A stretch of DNA of 64,000 nucleotides, taken from the NCBI RefSeq assembly GCF_004114425.1, contig NZ_RDQF01000029.1, forward strand, positions 1 to 64,000, in the 5' to 3' direction. Shown here in pieces: positions 41,694-50,615 of the stretch. A program made the position numbers and the translations under genes. Numbering within the stretch: position 1 is the first letter of the stretch; every line of letters starts with the position of its first letter. The notes below the pieces were generated by a model, which was given only the letters and a program-made list of their open reading frames with translations, had not been told where the DNA came from and did no database searches. This stretch comes from Bradyrhizobium vignae. Its GTDB lineage: Bacteria > Pseudomonadota > Alphaproteobacteria > Rhizobiales > Xanthobacteraceae.

Positions 41694-43214
41694 CTACGCC
41701 CGCCCGGAATAGAGATCTGCAAAGCGTTCGCGCAAGACGTTCTTCTGCACTTTTCCCATCGCGTTGCGCGGCAGCCCCTCGACGAACACGACGCGCTTCG
41801 GCTGCTTGAACTTTGCCAATCGTCCCGACAGTGCCGCGAGAATGGCGCGTTCGTCGACCGATGAGCCCGGCGACCGAACCACCGCCGCGGTGACACCCTC
41901 GCCAAAATCGGCGTGCGGCACGCCGACGACCGCGCTTTCGGAAACGCCGGGAATCGCGTCGATCTCGGTTTCGATTTCCTTGGGATACACGTTGAACCCA
42001 CCGGTAATGATGAGGTCCTTGCCGCGCCCGACGATGTGCAGATAACCATTCGCATCGAATTTGCCGAGATCGCCGGTGATGAAGAAGCCGTCGGCACGGA
42101 ACTCGGCCGCGGTCTTGTCCGGCATGTTCCAGTAGCCCGCAAAGACGTTCGGCCCCTTCACCTCGATCATGCCGACCTCGCCAACGGGGAGCATTGCGCC
42201 GGTTTCGGGATGGGTGACGCGAACCTCGACGGCGGGAAGCGGCCGGCCGACCGATCCGGCGATGCGAGACCCCTCATAGGGATTGGAGGCGATCATCCCG
42301 GTCTCGGTCATGCCGTAGCGTTCCAGAATCGCGTGCCCGGTCCGCTCCTTCCAGGCCCGGTGTGTCTCGGCCAGAAGCGGCGCCGAGCCGGCGACGAAAA
42401 GCCTCATGTTGGCGGTGCTTCGCTCGTTCAGGTCAGTGCTCTCGAGCAGGCGGACATAGAAGGTCGGCACGCCCATCAGAACCGTGCTGCGCGCCATCGT
42501 TGCCAGAATGCGTTCGGCGTCGAACTTCTGCATGAACAGGATGCGCGCGCGTGCGGCGAAGCTGACGTTGCAGGCGACGAAGAGCCCGTGAACGTGATAG
42601 ATCGGCAGGGCATGGATCAGCACGTCCTTGCTCGAAAAACGCCACTCCTGGACGAGCGTCAGGGCGTTCGAAGAAAGATTGCCGTGTGTCAGCATGGCTC
42701 CCTTCGAGCGGCCGGTCGTGCCCGACGTGTAGAGGATGGCCGCAAGATCGTCAGTCGTCCTGGCGACGGTTTCAAATCGCACCGGGAAGTCTGCCGCAGC
42801 TTCGACGAGCGAACCCTTGCCGCGGTGATCGAGCGTCTCGACGCGGCCGCCCGCCTTGGCGGCGATGGCGCGCAACTCGGCCTCTTCCCTGGGATCACAC
42901 ACGATCAATGTCGGCTGCGCGTCGCGGATGAAATACTCGGTCTCAGTCGGCGTATAGGCGGTGTTGAGGGGCAGATAGACCGCGCCAGTGCGCAGCGTTG
43001 CGAGATAGAGCGCGACCGCCTCGACGGATTTCTCCACCTTGACCGCGACGCGGTGGTTCGGGCCGATGCCGATACTGGCGAGGAAGTTTGCGAACCTGCC
43101 GTTCAGCGCAGCAAGTTCGGCATAGCTCAACGCCGTGCCGTCGTCCTTCTCGATGCAGATGGATTGGTCGGACGCCGCGCCGGCCAGCAGGCGATCGTAC
43201 AGGTTCGAGGTCAT
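41694..43214 (-). CDS. matB: Malonyl-CoA synthetase
   Basis: A 506-residue ANL-superfamily ligase that makes malonyl-CoA from malonate, CoA and ATP through malonyl-AMP. The P-loop is ILYTSGTTGRSKGAMLTHGN, then the adenine motif ILERYGMTETGMIASNPYEGSR (about residue 300), the hinge ITGDLGKFDANGYLHIVGRGKD and the C-terminal catalytic lysine in PRNAMGKVQKNVLRE. RPLPAVEVRV and the YGMTETG wording are typical for MatB. Its start overlaps the malonyl-CoA decarboxylase stop by ATGA. It is the last gene of the malonate operon. Confidence 0.93.
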   Translation of the reverse strand: MTSNLYDRLLAGAASDQSICIEKDDGTALSYAELAALNGRFANFLASIGIGPNHRVAVKVEKSVEAVALYLATLRTGAVYLPLNTAYTPTETEYFIRDAQPTLIVCDPREEAELRAIAAKAGGRVETLDHRGKGSLVEAAADFPVRFETVARTTDDLAAILYTSGTTGRSKGAMLTHGNLSSNALTLVQEWRFSSKDVLIHALPIYHVHGLFVACNVSFAARARILFMQKFDAERILATMARSTVLMGVPTFYVRLLESTDLNERSTANMRLFVAGSAPLLAETHRAWKERTGHAILERYGMTETGMIASNPYEGSRIAGSVGRPLPAVEVRVTHPETGAMLPVGEVGMIEVKGPNVFAGYWNMPDKTAAEFRADGFFITGDLGKFDANGYLHIVGRGKDLIITGGFNVYPKEIETEIDAIPGVSESAVVGVPHADFGEGVTAAVVRSPGSSVDERAILAALSGRLAKFKQPKRVVFVEGLPRNAMGKVQKNVLRERFADLYSGRA

Positions 43215-44620
43215 GACGAGATCTTCCGTTGCGAGTTGGTGTGAGGACTGGGAACGAGGTCCCGCGATGACAGTTTCGCGCGAAGCGCCTTCTTCACCTT
43301 GTCGGACGCGACGACCGTGCCATGCTCGGCAAAGGCCTCGTGGTTCGCCTCGATGCGCTCGAGCGCGTAGAGATAGTTCACCATCAGCCCGTAGGATTGC
43401 TTCATGCCCTTGGCGGAGGCATCGCCGAGGAAATTCAGCCGTTCCAGGCGCGCGCCGTTACCGAGATGGAAGCGGGCGACGGGGTCCACCGGCTTGCCTG
43501 ACGGCAGTTTCGCCTTCAGGAAGTAATAGGCGGCGAGCGCCGTGATCGCCTCCTTTGCCTGCGCGATGTCGCCGCCGTCGTCGAGCGCGGCCAGCGCGCG
43601 TCGCGTCTCCTCATCGATCGCGGCGGAGGCCTCGGTCTTGAGCTCGCGCCGCACCCAGCCGGCAAAGCCGGGAACGGGAGACAGCGTGACGAAGGTCTTC
43701 AGGTTCGGCAGCTCGCGGGCGAGGTCCTGCACCACCTGCTTGATCAGGAAATTGCCGAACGAGACGCCGGCCAGGCCCTTCTGCGTGTTCGAGATCGAGT
43801 AGAACACGGCCGTTGTCGCCTCGTGCGCGGCAATCGCCTCGCGCGATTTGTCTAGCAATGGGCCGATCGCGCCGGGAATCTCCTTCGTCAGCGCGACCTC
43901 GACGAAGATCAGCGGCTCGTCGACCAGCTGCGGATGAAAGAATGCGTAGCAGCGGCGATCCGGTGGCTCCAGTCGGTTGCGTAAGTCGTCCCAGTCTTGG
44001 ATGGCGTGGACGGCTTCATATCTGATGATCTTTTCGAGGATGTTGGCCGAGGTGGTCCAGTCGATCGGTCGCAGCACGAGAAAACCCCGGTTGAACCAGG
44101 ACGAGAACAGATGAACGAAATCGTCGTCAACCGGCTGGAGCTCGGGATGCTCGCGCAGCAGCGCGAGCAGCACCTCGCGCATCCGCACCAGCGACGATGT
44201 TCCACCGGGCGCAAGGTTGAGGCGCCGGATCAGCTCCTGCCGGCGCGGCTCTGCGGCAGCATGGAGCGCCTCGAGTTTGCTCCCGTCGCCGCCCTCCTTG
44301 CGCTGGTAGGCGGCGATCGCGAGCTCGATCGCGCGCCGGTCGGGCCCGAACCGGTCGGCGAGGGAGGATAGAAACTTGAGCCGCTGCGGCTCGGCCGCCC
44401 GCTCGAAGGCCGCAAGCAGCGATTGCGCGATCGCAACGCCGGAGGCTTCGCCGCGCCGGGAAAGTAGCGCCTCGCCGAGAAGCTCGAGGTCGCGATCCTC
44501 GCCGACATCGCGATCCGGCTTGATGCCGAGAACCGCGCGGCCGCGTTGCGTCAACGTGTCGATCAGCCCTTGCAGGAATTCGGGCGCCGCAATGCGTCCG
44601 GATCGGATGTCGTTCAGCAT
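43211..44620 (-). CDS. matA: Malonyl-CoA decarboxylase
   Basis: A 469-residue enzyme that decarboxylates malonyl-CoA to acetyl-CoA. The N-terminal helical domain (about 1-170) is followed by the GNAT-fold catalytic domain: EAVHAIQDWDDLRNRLEPPDRRCYAFFHPQLVDEPLIFVEVALTKEIP, VFYSISNTQKGLAGVSFGNFLIKQVV (catalytic Ser/Asn region), LKTFVTLSPVPGFAGWVRRE and the His motif around FHLGNGARLERLNFLGD. It has a standard length for bacterial MatA. It follows the TRAP genes by 17 bases and is coupled to matB. Together they turn imported malonate into acetyl-CoA. Confidence 0.95.
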   Translation of the reverse strand: MLNDIRSGRIAAPEFLQGLIDTLTQRGRAVLGIKPDRDVGEDRDLELLGEALLSRRGEASGVAIAQSLLAAFERAAEPQRLKFLSSLADRFGPDRRAIELAIAAYQRKEGGDGSKLEALHAAAEPRRQELIRRLNLAPGGTSSLVRMREVLLALLREHPELQPVDDDFVHLFSSWFNRGFLVLRPIDWTTSANILEKIIRYEAVHAIQDWDDLRNRLEPPDRRCYAFFHPQLVDEPLIFVEVALTKEIPGAIGPLLDKSREAIAAHEATTAVFYSISNTQKGLAGVSFGNFLIKQVVQDLARELPNLKTFVTLSPVPGFAGWVRRELKTEASAAIDEETRRALAALDDGGDIAQAKEAITALAAYYFLKAKLPSGKPVDPVARFHLGNGARLERLNFLGDASAKGMKQSYGLMVNYLYALERIEANHEAFAEHGTVVASDKVKKALRAKLSSRDLVPSPHTNSQRKISS

Positions 44621-44637
44621 CGTTCATGCCTCCTCGG

Positions 44638-45993
44638 TCAACGCGACGGCGCGCCCATCACCAGATTGGGCAGAAAAGTGGAGATCGACGGCACCAGGCA
44701 GAGCAGGACGACCGCGAACGCCATCAGCAGGACGAAAGGCAGCGTGCCCCAGATCACGTCCCGCAACGGGATGTCGGGCGCGATGTTCCTGATGACGAAG
44801 ATGTTGAGTCCGACCGGTGGATGGATGAGGCCCATCTCCATCACGATCGTCATCACCACGCCGAACCAGATCAGGTCGAAGCCGGCGTCCTTGAGCGGCG
44901 GCAGGATGATCGGCGCGGTCATCAGGATGATCGAGACCGGCGGCAGGAAAAAGCCGAGCACGACCACCAGCACCAGGATCGCGCCCAGCAGCACCCATCG
45001 CGACAGCTGCATCGCCACGATCGCCTGCGCCGCCGCCTGGCTGATGTGGAGATAGCTCATCACATAGGAGTAGAGCAGCGACATGCCGATGATGAGCATC
45101 AGCATGGTCGATTCCTTCAGCGTCGATTCCAGGATCGGGCCGAGATCCCGCGGGCGCCACACGCCGTAGATCGAGGCGATCAGGACCAGCGCCAGGATGC
45201 CGCCGAGGCCGGCGGTTTCCGAGGGCGTCGCATAGCCGCCATAGAGCGCGATCATGACGCCGCTGAGCAGCACGACGAAGGGCAGCACGCGCGGCAGCGC
45301 GCCGAACCGCATCGCCATGGTGAAGCGCTCATTCGACAGGATCGGATGCTGCGCCGGATCGGCCGCATAGGCGCGCTGCGCCGCGTTGTATTCGGCCTTG
45401 AACCTCAGCACCGCGTAGATCGCGAACAGCAGCACCAGCAGGAGGCCCGGTCCGATGCCGGCGAGGAAGAGGCGTCCGAGCGACTGCTCCGCCGCGACCG
45501 CGTAGAGGATCATGGTGATCGAAGGCGGCAGCAGGATGCCCAGCGTACCGCCGGCGGCGATCACGCCGGCGGCGAAGCCGCCGGAATAGCCGCGCTTGCG
45601 CATCTCGGGGATGCCGGCCGAGCCGATCGCCGAGCAGGTGGCCGGAGACGATCCGGCCATCGCGGCGAACAGCGCGCAGGCAAACACATTGGCGATGCCG
45701 AGACCGCCGGGAATGCGGCCCATCCAGACATGCAGTGCGCTGTAGAGGTCCTGTCCCGCCTTCGACTTGCCGATCGCGGCGCCCTTCAGGATGAAGAGCG
45801 GGATCGCCAGCAGCGTGATCGAGGCCATCTCCTCGTAGACGTTCTGCGTCACCGTATCGAGCGATGCGGCGGGCATGAAGTAGTACATGAAGACGACGGC
45901 GACCGCGCCGAGTGCGAGGGCGATCGGCATGCCCGAGGCCATGACGGCGAGGGTCGCACCACCATACATCAGTCCGACGGCAAGCGTGCTCAT
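44638..45993 (-). CDS. TRAP transporter large permease (DctM-type) for malonate
   Basis: A 451-residue membrane protein with about 12 helices that carries the ion-coupled translocation path. It starts MSTLAVGLMYGGATLAVMASGMPIALALG and includes the family's LLAIPLFILKGAAIG, MAGSSPATCSAIGSAGIPEM, AAGGTLGILLPPSITMILYAV, and DLIWFGVVMTIVMEMGLIHPPVGLN blocks. The GTLGILLPPS and GLIHPPVGLN loops are the sodium-site signatures. The start at 45993 has GGAGGAG upstream and overlaps the DctQ stop (ATGA). Malonate cargo is inferred from the neighbouring matA and matB. Confidence 0.93.
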   Translation of the reverse strand: MSTLAVGLMYGGATLAVMASGMPIALALGAVAVVFMYYFMPAASLDTVTQNVYEEMASITLLAIPLFILKGAAIGKSKAGQDLYSALHVWMGRIPGGLGIANVFACALFAAMAGSSPATCSAIGSAGIPEMRKRGYSGGFAAGVIAAGGTLGILLPPSITMILYAVAAEQSLGRLFLAGIGPGLLLVLLFAIYAVLRFKAEYNAAQRAYAADPAQHPILSNERFTMAMRFGALPRVLPFVVLLSGVMIALYGGYATPSETAGLGGILALVLIASIYGVWRPRDLGPILESTLKESTMLMLIIGMSLLYSYVMSYLHISQAAAQAIVAMQLSRWVLLGAILVLVVVLGFFLPPVSIILMTAPIILPPLKDAGFDLIWFGVVMTIVMEMGLIHPPVGLNIFVIRNIAPDIPLRDVIWGTLPFVLLMAFAVVLLCLVPSISTFLPNLVMGAPSR

Positions 45994-46547
45994 TTGCTCC
46001 TCCATGCGTCGATGCTCGCGGCGAGCTGAAGCGCGATCTGCAGCGTCATCAGGGTCATGCCCAGCGACATCATGCTGTAGGGAATCCACAGCGGCGGAGC
46101 CCAGGTCGATCCGGACACCTGGCCGTCGACCCAGGCTTCGTGGAACAGCGTCCAGGATTTCCAGGCGAAGAAGCCGCAGAACAGCAGGCTCGCCATGTCG
46201 ACCACGAGCATGCGGATCGCGTTGCCGCGTTTCGACAGATAGCCGGTGAGGGCCTCGATGCCGATATGGCCGCGCCCGGCCTGCACGAACGCGGTCGACA
46301 GGAACGTGGCGCCGACCAGCAGGAACACCGCGGCCTCGTCCTGCCAATAGGTGGCCGCGTTGAAGAAGTAGCGCGCGCCCACGCTGTAGCTCAGGATCGT
46401 GCTCGCGACGATGAGCGCGATCGAGCAGAGCACGACGATTGCCCTGTTGAGCAGGGTCATCGCGCGGCTGATGCGTCCCACGGGGGAGCCGGAGCGCGCC
46501 GCGGGCACGGCGGCGGAATGGCCGAGATCGATGCCGTGCGCGCTCAT
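45990..46547 (-). CDS. TRAP transporter small permease (DctQ-type)
   Basis: A 185-residue protein with four membrane helices: MTLLNRAIVVLCSIALIVASTILSYSVGARYF, DEAAVFLLVGATFLSTAFVQAGRGHIGIEALTGYL, a third near VVDMASLLFCGFFAWKSWTLF, and a fourth near PYSMMSLGMTLMTLQIALQL. The W-x-D/E-E signature (YWQDEAAVFLL) is typical of DctQ. It overlaps both flanking genes by ATGA, so the three TRAP genes are made together. It is preceded by a 30-residue soluble extension; a later start at the ATG before MTLLNRAI is possible. Confidence 0.9.
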   Translation of the reverse strand: MSAHGIDLGHSAAVPAARSGSPVGRISRAMTLLNRAIVVLCSIALIVASTILSYSVGARYFFNAATYWQDEAAVFLLVGATFLSTAFVQAGRGHIGIEALTGYLSKRGNAIRMLVVDMASLLFCGFFAWKSWTLFHEAWVDGQVSGSTWAPPLWIPYSMMSLGMTLMTLQIALQLAASIDAWRSK

Positions 46548-47563
46548 GAGCCGGCCTCCATGGCAAGCTTGATCAGGCGGGCGCAGTTCTCGTTCTTGCC
46601 AGCGTAGTCCTTCCAGGCGGTGTTGCGCGCAAGCTCACGCCAGGCCTGAACCGTCTTGTCGTCGAGATCGTGCACCGTCGCGCCGGCGGCCTGGTAGACC
46701 TTGGCGACGCGGACGTCGTCCTCCACGGCCGCAGCGCGGCCGAACGCTTCGAGCTCGGTGCCGACCGAGACGATGATGTCGCGCTCCTCGCTCGAAAGCC
46801 GGTCGAACACCGCCTTCGACATCACGAGCGGCTCGAGCATGAACCAGTAGCTCTTGGCTCGCCCGGTCGTCAGATGCTTGGCGAGCTCCTCCAGGCGGAA
46901 CGAGGTCAGGCTGGTGGACGAGGTGAGGGCGGCATCGCAGGCGCCGATCTGCATCGCCGCATAGAGTTCGTTGGAGGGCAGCGACAGCACCGAGGCGCCG
47001 GCAGCCTGCACCACGAGATCCATCTCGCGCGAGCCGCCGCGAATCTTCATGCCCTTGGCATCGCCGACCTCGACCAGGGGGCGCGCACGGCTGGCGACGC
47101 CGCCGGCCTGCCAGATCCAGGTGATGATGACGAGACCCTTGGCGGCAAGGAATTTGCTGAACTCCTGGCCGATCGGCTTGTTCTTCCAGCCGAGGCCTTC
47201 GTCGTAACCGGTGACGAGGCCCGGCATCAGGCCGATGTTCAACTCGGGAAGATCGCCGCCGGCGTAGGAGATCGGGATGAGGCTCATGTCGAGCGCGCCT
47301 TTGCGCATCGCTGAGACCTGCGCGTTGGTCTTCATCAGCGACGAGCCCGGATAGATCTCGGCGGTCATCGCACCTTTGCTGCGCTCCTGGATCTGCGCCG
47401 CGAAACGCCGGCAGAGCCGGTCGCGGAAATCGCCCTCGGTTGCGGTGCCTCCAGGAAACTGGTGCGAAATCTTCAGGGCCGTGGCCGCACGCGCCTCTCC
47501 GAACCGGAGCAGCGCCGGGGCCGCGATGCCCAGGGCCAGGGCTTGGCGTCTCGAAATCCTCAT
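46544..47563 (-). CDS. TRAP transporter substrate-binding protein (DctP-type)
   Basis: A 339-residue periplasmic binding protein. The start at 47563 lies six bases after GGGAGG and gives MRISRRQALALGIAAPALLRFGEARA, a signal peptide with SRRQAL, a Tat-type twin arginine. The mature protein has LKISHQFPGGTATEGDFRDRLCRRFAAQIQERSKGAMTAEIYPGSSLM, and the substrate-arginine segment GMKIRGGSREMDLVVQAAGASVLSLPSNELYAAMQIGACDAALTS. This is the family's carboxylate-gripping region. It is the first gene of the malonate operon, divergent from its GntR regulator. Confidence 0.93.
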   Translation of the reverse strand: MRISRRQALALGIAAPALLRFGEARAATALKISHQFPGGTATEGDFRDRLCRRFAAQIQERSKGAMTAEIYPGSSLMKTNAQVSAMRKGALDMSLIPISYAGGDLPELNIGLMPGLVTGYDEGLGWKNKPIGQEFSKFLAAKGLVIITWIWQAGGVASRARPLVEVGDAKGMKIRGGSREMDLVVQAAGASVLSLPSNELYAAMQIGACDAALTSSTSLTSFRLEELAKHLTTGRAKSYWFMLEPLVMSKAVFDRLSSEERDIIVSVGTELEAFGRAAAVEDDVRVAKVYQAAGATVHDLDDKTVQAWRELARNTAWKDYAGKNENCARLIKLAMEAGS

Positions 47564-47605
47564 TCCATACCTCCCGTCGCCAAATTGCATTTTTTATTTC
47601 TGATC

Positions 47606-47688
47606 TTGCATACAATTACCATATGAACTGCATGCTGTATGTTTTGTCAAGGGTATGGTATGGAACTGTGAGATCGGATGTATACAAT
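47606..47688. promoter_or_regulatory. GntR-type operator candidates between dctP and the regulator
   Basis: TTGCATACAA at 47606-47615 and, in inverted orientation, the near-palindrome ATGTATACAAT at 47678-47688 share the core TTGyATACA, close to the TTGTATACAA pattern bound by several FCD-type GntR proteins. The second overlaps the regulator's first codons, which suggests autoregulation. The 70 bases between are AT-rich and probably hold both promoters. Confidence 0.45.
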
Positions 47689-48370
47689 GAGCCAGGCCTT
47701 CAGACTGAAGCAGTCGATCGAAGACGCTGTGATTGCAGGGGAATTTCAGCCCGGCGATCGCTTGGACGAAGCCTCGCTGGCGGAGCGATTCGGCGTGTCG
47801 CGGACACCCATCCGGGAAGCGCTGCTGCAGCTCGGGGCCGAAGGCTTCATCGATGTTCGCCCGCGACGCGGCGCCATTGTCAGCGTCCCGTCACCAACCC
47901 GGCTGTTCGAGATGTTCGAGACCATGGCCGAGATCGAAAGCGCCTGCGGACGGCTGGCCGCACGGCGGCTGACGCCGGACAATGATGCGGCGATGGAAGC
48001 TGCGCACCGGGCCTGCGAGACGGCCGCGCGGAACGGCGACAGCGAGCAGTACTACGCCGACAACCGCAACTTCCACGAAGCGATCTACCGCGCCAGCCGC
48101 AACAGCTTCCTGGCCGATCAGGCTTTCGCCTTGCACAAGCGCTTGAGTGCCTATCGCCGCATCCAGCTTCGGGCGCGCAACCGGCTGCTGCAATCGCTGC
48201 AGGAGCATGCCGGCATTCTGGAAGCGATCCGTGCCGGCGACGAGCAACTGGCCGCAACCCGCCTCCACGACCACGTCCTGGTGCAAGGCGAACGGTTCTC
48301 GGACATGGTCCTTGGCCTTTCACCCGGCGGCCAATCTCCTGCCGAAAGCAGGAGGCAGACGGCGAAATAG
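47678..48370 (+). CDS. GntR-family (FCD-type) regulator of malonate genes
   Basis: A 230-residue regulator. The N-terminal winged helix reads FRLKQSIEDAVIAGEFQPGDRLDEASLAERFGVSRTPIREALLQLGAEGFI (about residues 6-57). The C-terminal FCD helical domain follows with its metal/ligand residues (ETMAEIESACGRLAARRLT, NRNFHEAIYRASRN, ILEAIRAGDEQLAATRLHDHV). This fits the MatR subgroup that controls malonate genes in rhizobia. It is divergent from the TRAP-matA-matB operon. The start may be ATG 47678 or ATG 47687; the second has a GGA box at better distance. Confidence 0.92.
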   Translation: MYTMSQAFRLKQSIEDAVIAGEFQPGDRLDEASLAERFGVSRTPIREALLQLGAEGFIDVRPRRGAIVSVPSPTRLFEMFETMAEIESACGRLAARRLTPDNDAAMEAAHRACETAARNGDSEQYYADNRNFHEAIYRASRNSFLADQAFALHKRLSAYRRIQLRARNRLLQSLQEHAGILEAIRAGDEQLAATRLHDHVLVQGERFSDMVLGLSPGGQSPAESRRQTAK

Positions 48371-48426
48371 ACGTGGCCGCCAGCATCTGGTCTGGGACGC
48401 AGACCGGCTGCCGTGCGGCGCGCCAG

Positions 48427-50268
48427 TTAGATGGCCCGCAGCCCTTCCTTGGGCATCTCCCGGATCAGCGCATCGATATCGTTCTGCTCGAGCGTCTCCT
48501 TCTCCAAGAGCTTCTTCGCGGCGCGGTCCAGGATCGGCCGGCGCGTGTTCAGGATGCCCTGGGTGCGTTGGAAGACCTGATCGAGGATGGCCTTCACCTC
48601 GCGATCGACCGCGGCTGCAGTCTCTTCCGCATAGTCGCGCTCGCGCGCCGGATAGGGGCGGTCGGCGCCGGCAAGGAAGTTGCCGGGATCGCGCTCGTAG
48701 GCGACGCCGCCCAATCTCTCGGACATGCCGTAGCGCGTCACCATGCTGCGGGCGATGTCGGTCACGCGGCGCAGATCGTCGGCCGCACCCGTGGACAAAT
48801 GACCGAACACGATCAGCTCCGCGGCGCGGCCGCCGAGCAGCACCGCCATCTTGTTCTCCAGCTCCTCCTTGGTCATCAGGAAGCGGTCTTCGATCGGTCG
48901 CTGAATGGTGTAACCGAGCGCGCCGACCCCGCGCGGGATGATCGAGACCTTGTGCACGGGATCGGTCCCCGGCAACGAGAGGGCGACGAGGGCGTGGCCC
49001 ATCTCGTGATAGGCGACGATCTCGCGTTCCCTGGTGTTGAGCAGGCGGTTGCGCTTTTCGAGGCCCGCGACCATGCGCTCGACCGCATTGTTGAAGTCAA
49101 TCATGCTGACCGCGTCGGCCCCGCGACGTGTCGCCAGAAGCGCCGCTTCATTGACGAGATTGGCGAGGTCCGCGCCCGTGAAACCCGGGGTGAGCGCTGC
49201 AACGGCGTCTGCATCGACGCCATCCGCCAGCCGCACCTTCTTCATGTGCACCTTCAGGATCTCGATGCGGCCCTTCTTGTCGGGCCGGTCGACCAGCACC
49301 TGCCGGTCGAAGCGGCCGGCGCGGAGCAGGGCGGGATCGAGGATTTCGGGCCGGTTGGTGGCGGCGAGGATGACGAGCCCCGACCGCGAATCGAAGCCGT
49401 CGAGTTCGACGAGCAGCTGGTTGAGCGTCTGCTCCTTCTCATCGTGGCCGCCCGCGAAAGCGCCGATGCCGCGGGCGCGGCCGAGCGCGTCGAGCTCGTC
49501 GATGAAGATGATGGCCGGAGCCTTTTCATGGGCCTGCTTGAACAGGTCCCGCACCCGCGCGGCGCCGACGCCGACGAACATCTCGACGAACTCCGAACCC
49601 GAGATCGAGAAGAACGGCACTCTGGCCTCGCCGGCAACGGCCTTCGCCAGCAGGGTTTTGCCTGTGCCCGGGGGGCCGACCAGCAGCACGCCTTTCGGCA
49701 TGCGGCCGCCGAGTCGGCCGTAGTCGGTCGGGTTCTTCAGGAAATCGACGACCTCGCGAAGCTCGTCCTTGGCCTCATCCACTCCGGCGACGTCGGCAAA
49801 GGTGACCCCGGTGTTGGATTCGACATACACCTTGGCCTTGCTCTTGCCGATGGCCATCAGCCCACCGCCGATCCCGCCGCCTTCCGCCATGCGGCGGCCG
49901 ATGTACCACCAGACCCCGAAGAACAGCAGCACGGGCATGACCCACGACAAAAGGTCACGCAGAAACGTGCTCTCGATCTGGCCGGTGAATCGGACGTTGT
50001 ATTTCTCCAGCTCCTGCGCAACGTCCTGATCGACGCGCGTGGTGACGAATTGTTTTTGGCCGCCGGGCAGCGGCTCCTTCAGTGTGCCCTGCAGGGTGCG
50101 GTCGGAAATGCCGACGGCATCGACTTTCCCCTGGCGCAGCAATTGCTGGTATTCACTGTAGGGGATCACGGCGGTCTGGTGCGCCGTGGAGATCAGATAC
50201 TGGATCAAGAAGACCGCGAAGATCGCGGCCACAGCATATCCAAGATTGAAACGGATATTCTTGTTCAT
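48427..50268 (-). CDS. ftsH: ATP-dependent zinc metalloprotease FtsH
   Basis: A 613-residue membrane-bound AAA+ protease. Two helices (residues 8-27 and about 104-123) flank a short periplasmic domain. The AAA module has Walker A GPPGTGKT at 198-205, Walker B IIFIDELDALG, and the arginine-rich SRH (DPALLRAGRFDRQVLVDRPD). The peptidase has HEMGH (zinc, about residue 420) and the second aspartate in LGGRAAELIVFGHLSTGAADDL. It degrades membrane and some soluble proteins. It is in single-gene context, facing a GntR gene, and not next to tilS or pal as the housekeeping copy is in rhizobia, so it is probably a second copy. Confidence 0.95.
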   Translation of the reverse strand: MNKNIRFNLGYAVAAIFAVFLIQYLISTAHQTAVIPYSEYQQLLRQGKVDAVGISDRTLQGTLKEPLPGGQKQFVTTRVDQDVAQELEKYNVRFTGQIESTFLRDLLSWVMPVLLFFGVWWYIGRRMAEGGGIGGGLMAIGKSKAKVYVESNTGVTFADVAGVDEAKDELREVVDFLKNPTDYGRLGGRMPKGVLLVGPPGTGKTLLAKAVAGEARVPFFSISGSEFVEMFVGVGAARVRDLFKQAHEKAPAIIFIDELDALGRARGIGAFAGGHDEKEQTLNQLLVELDGFDSRSGLVILAATNRPEILDPALLRAGRFDRQVLVDRPDKKGRIEILKVHMKKVRLADGVDADAVAALTPGFTGADLANLVNEAALLATRRGADAVSMIDFNNAVERMVAGLEKRNRLLNTREREIVAYHEMGHALVALSLPGTDPVHKVSIIPRGVGALGYTIQRPIEDRFLMTKEELENKMAVLLGGRAAELIVFGHLSTGAADDLRRVTDIARSMVTRYGMSERLGGVAYERDPGNFLAGADRPYPARERDYAEETAAAVDREVKAILDQVFQRTQGILNTRRPILDRAAKKLLEKETLEQNDIDALIREMPKEGLRAI

Positions 50269-50615
50269 GCGAGAGCCAGATCCGATCGTGTTGCGGCCGC
50301 GCCGCGTCGAGGCGCATTTTTGCGCGCTCGGGCCCGGTACGCGGCCGGACCTGCATCGTTATCGACAAAACTTCTCCTGCTGCCTTCAGTTCCGGATACG
50401 CCAGTGCGCTTGGGGTGAGAGGCGCAGGCCGGGCCCTTGCTCAGCCGCCGCAGCCGGTGTGTCGCAGCGGCAACAGCCGGTGCTTTTCCGCGGGTTGTAA
50501 CCGGGTTGGCGCTCGCGCGCCCTTGCGAAGGGCGTCCCGGTTCCAACATAGGCACGGACCACGCGCCGGCGGGCGGTGCGGTGGCGAGACGGCTACCGGC
50601 AGCGAGTGAGCAATC
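50269..50615. other. Intergenic region between ftsH and copC
   Basis: A 347-base divergent gap that must hold promoters for ftsH (minus) and copC-copD (plus). Some short frames exist, none recognisable. I see no clear hairpin, riboswitch or copper-box (CueR-like) palindrome. Confidence 0.4.

Noticed and set aside
48373..50418. A 681-codon frame on the plus strand opposite ftsH
   Set aside because: Composition is that of a mirror frame and FtsH on the other strand has every motif in place.
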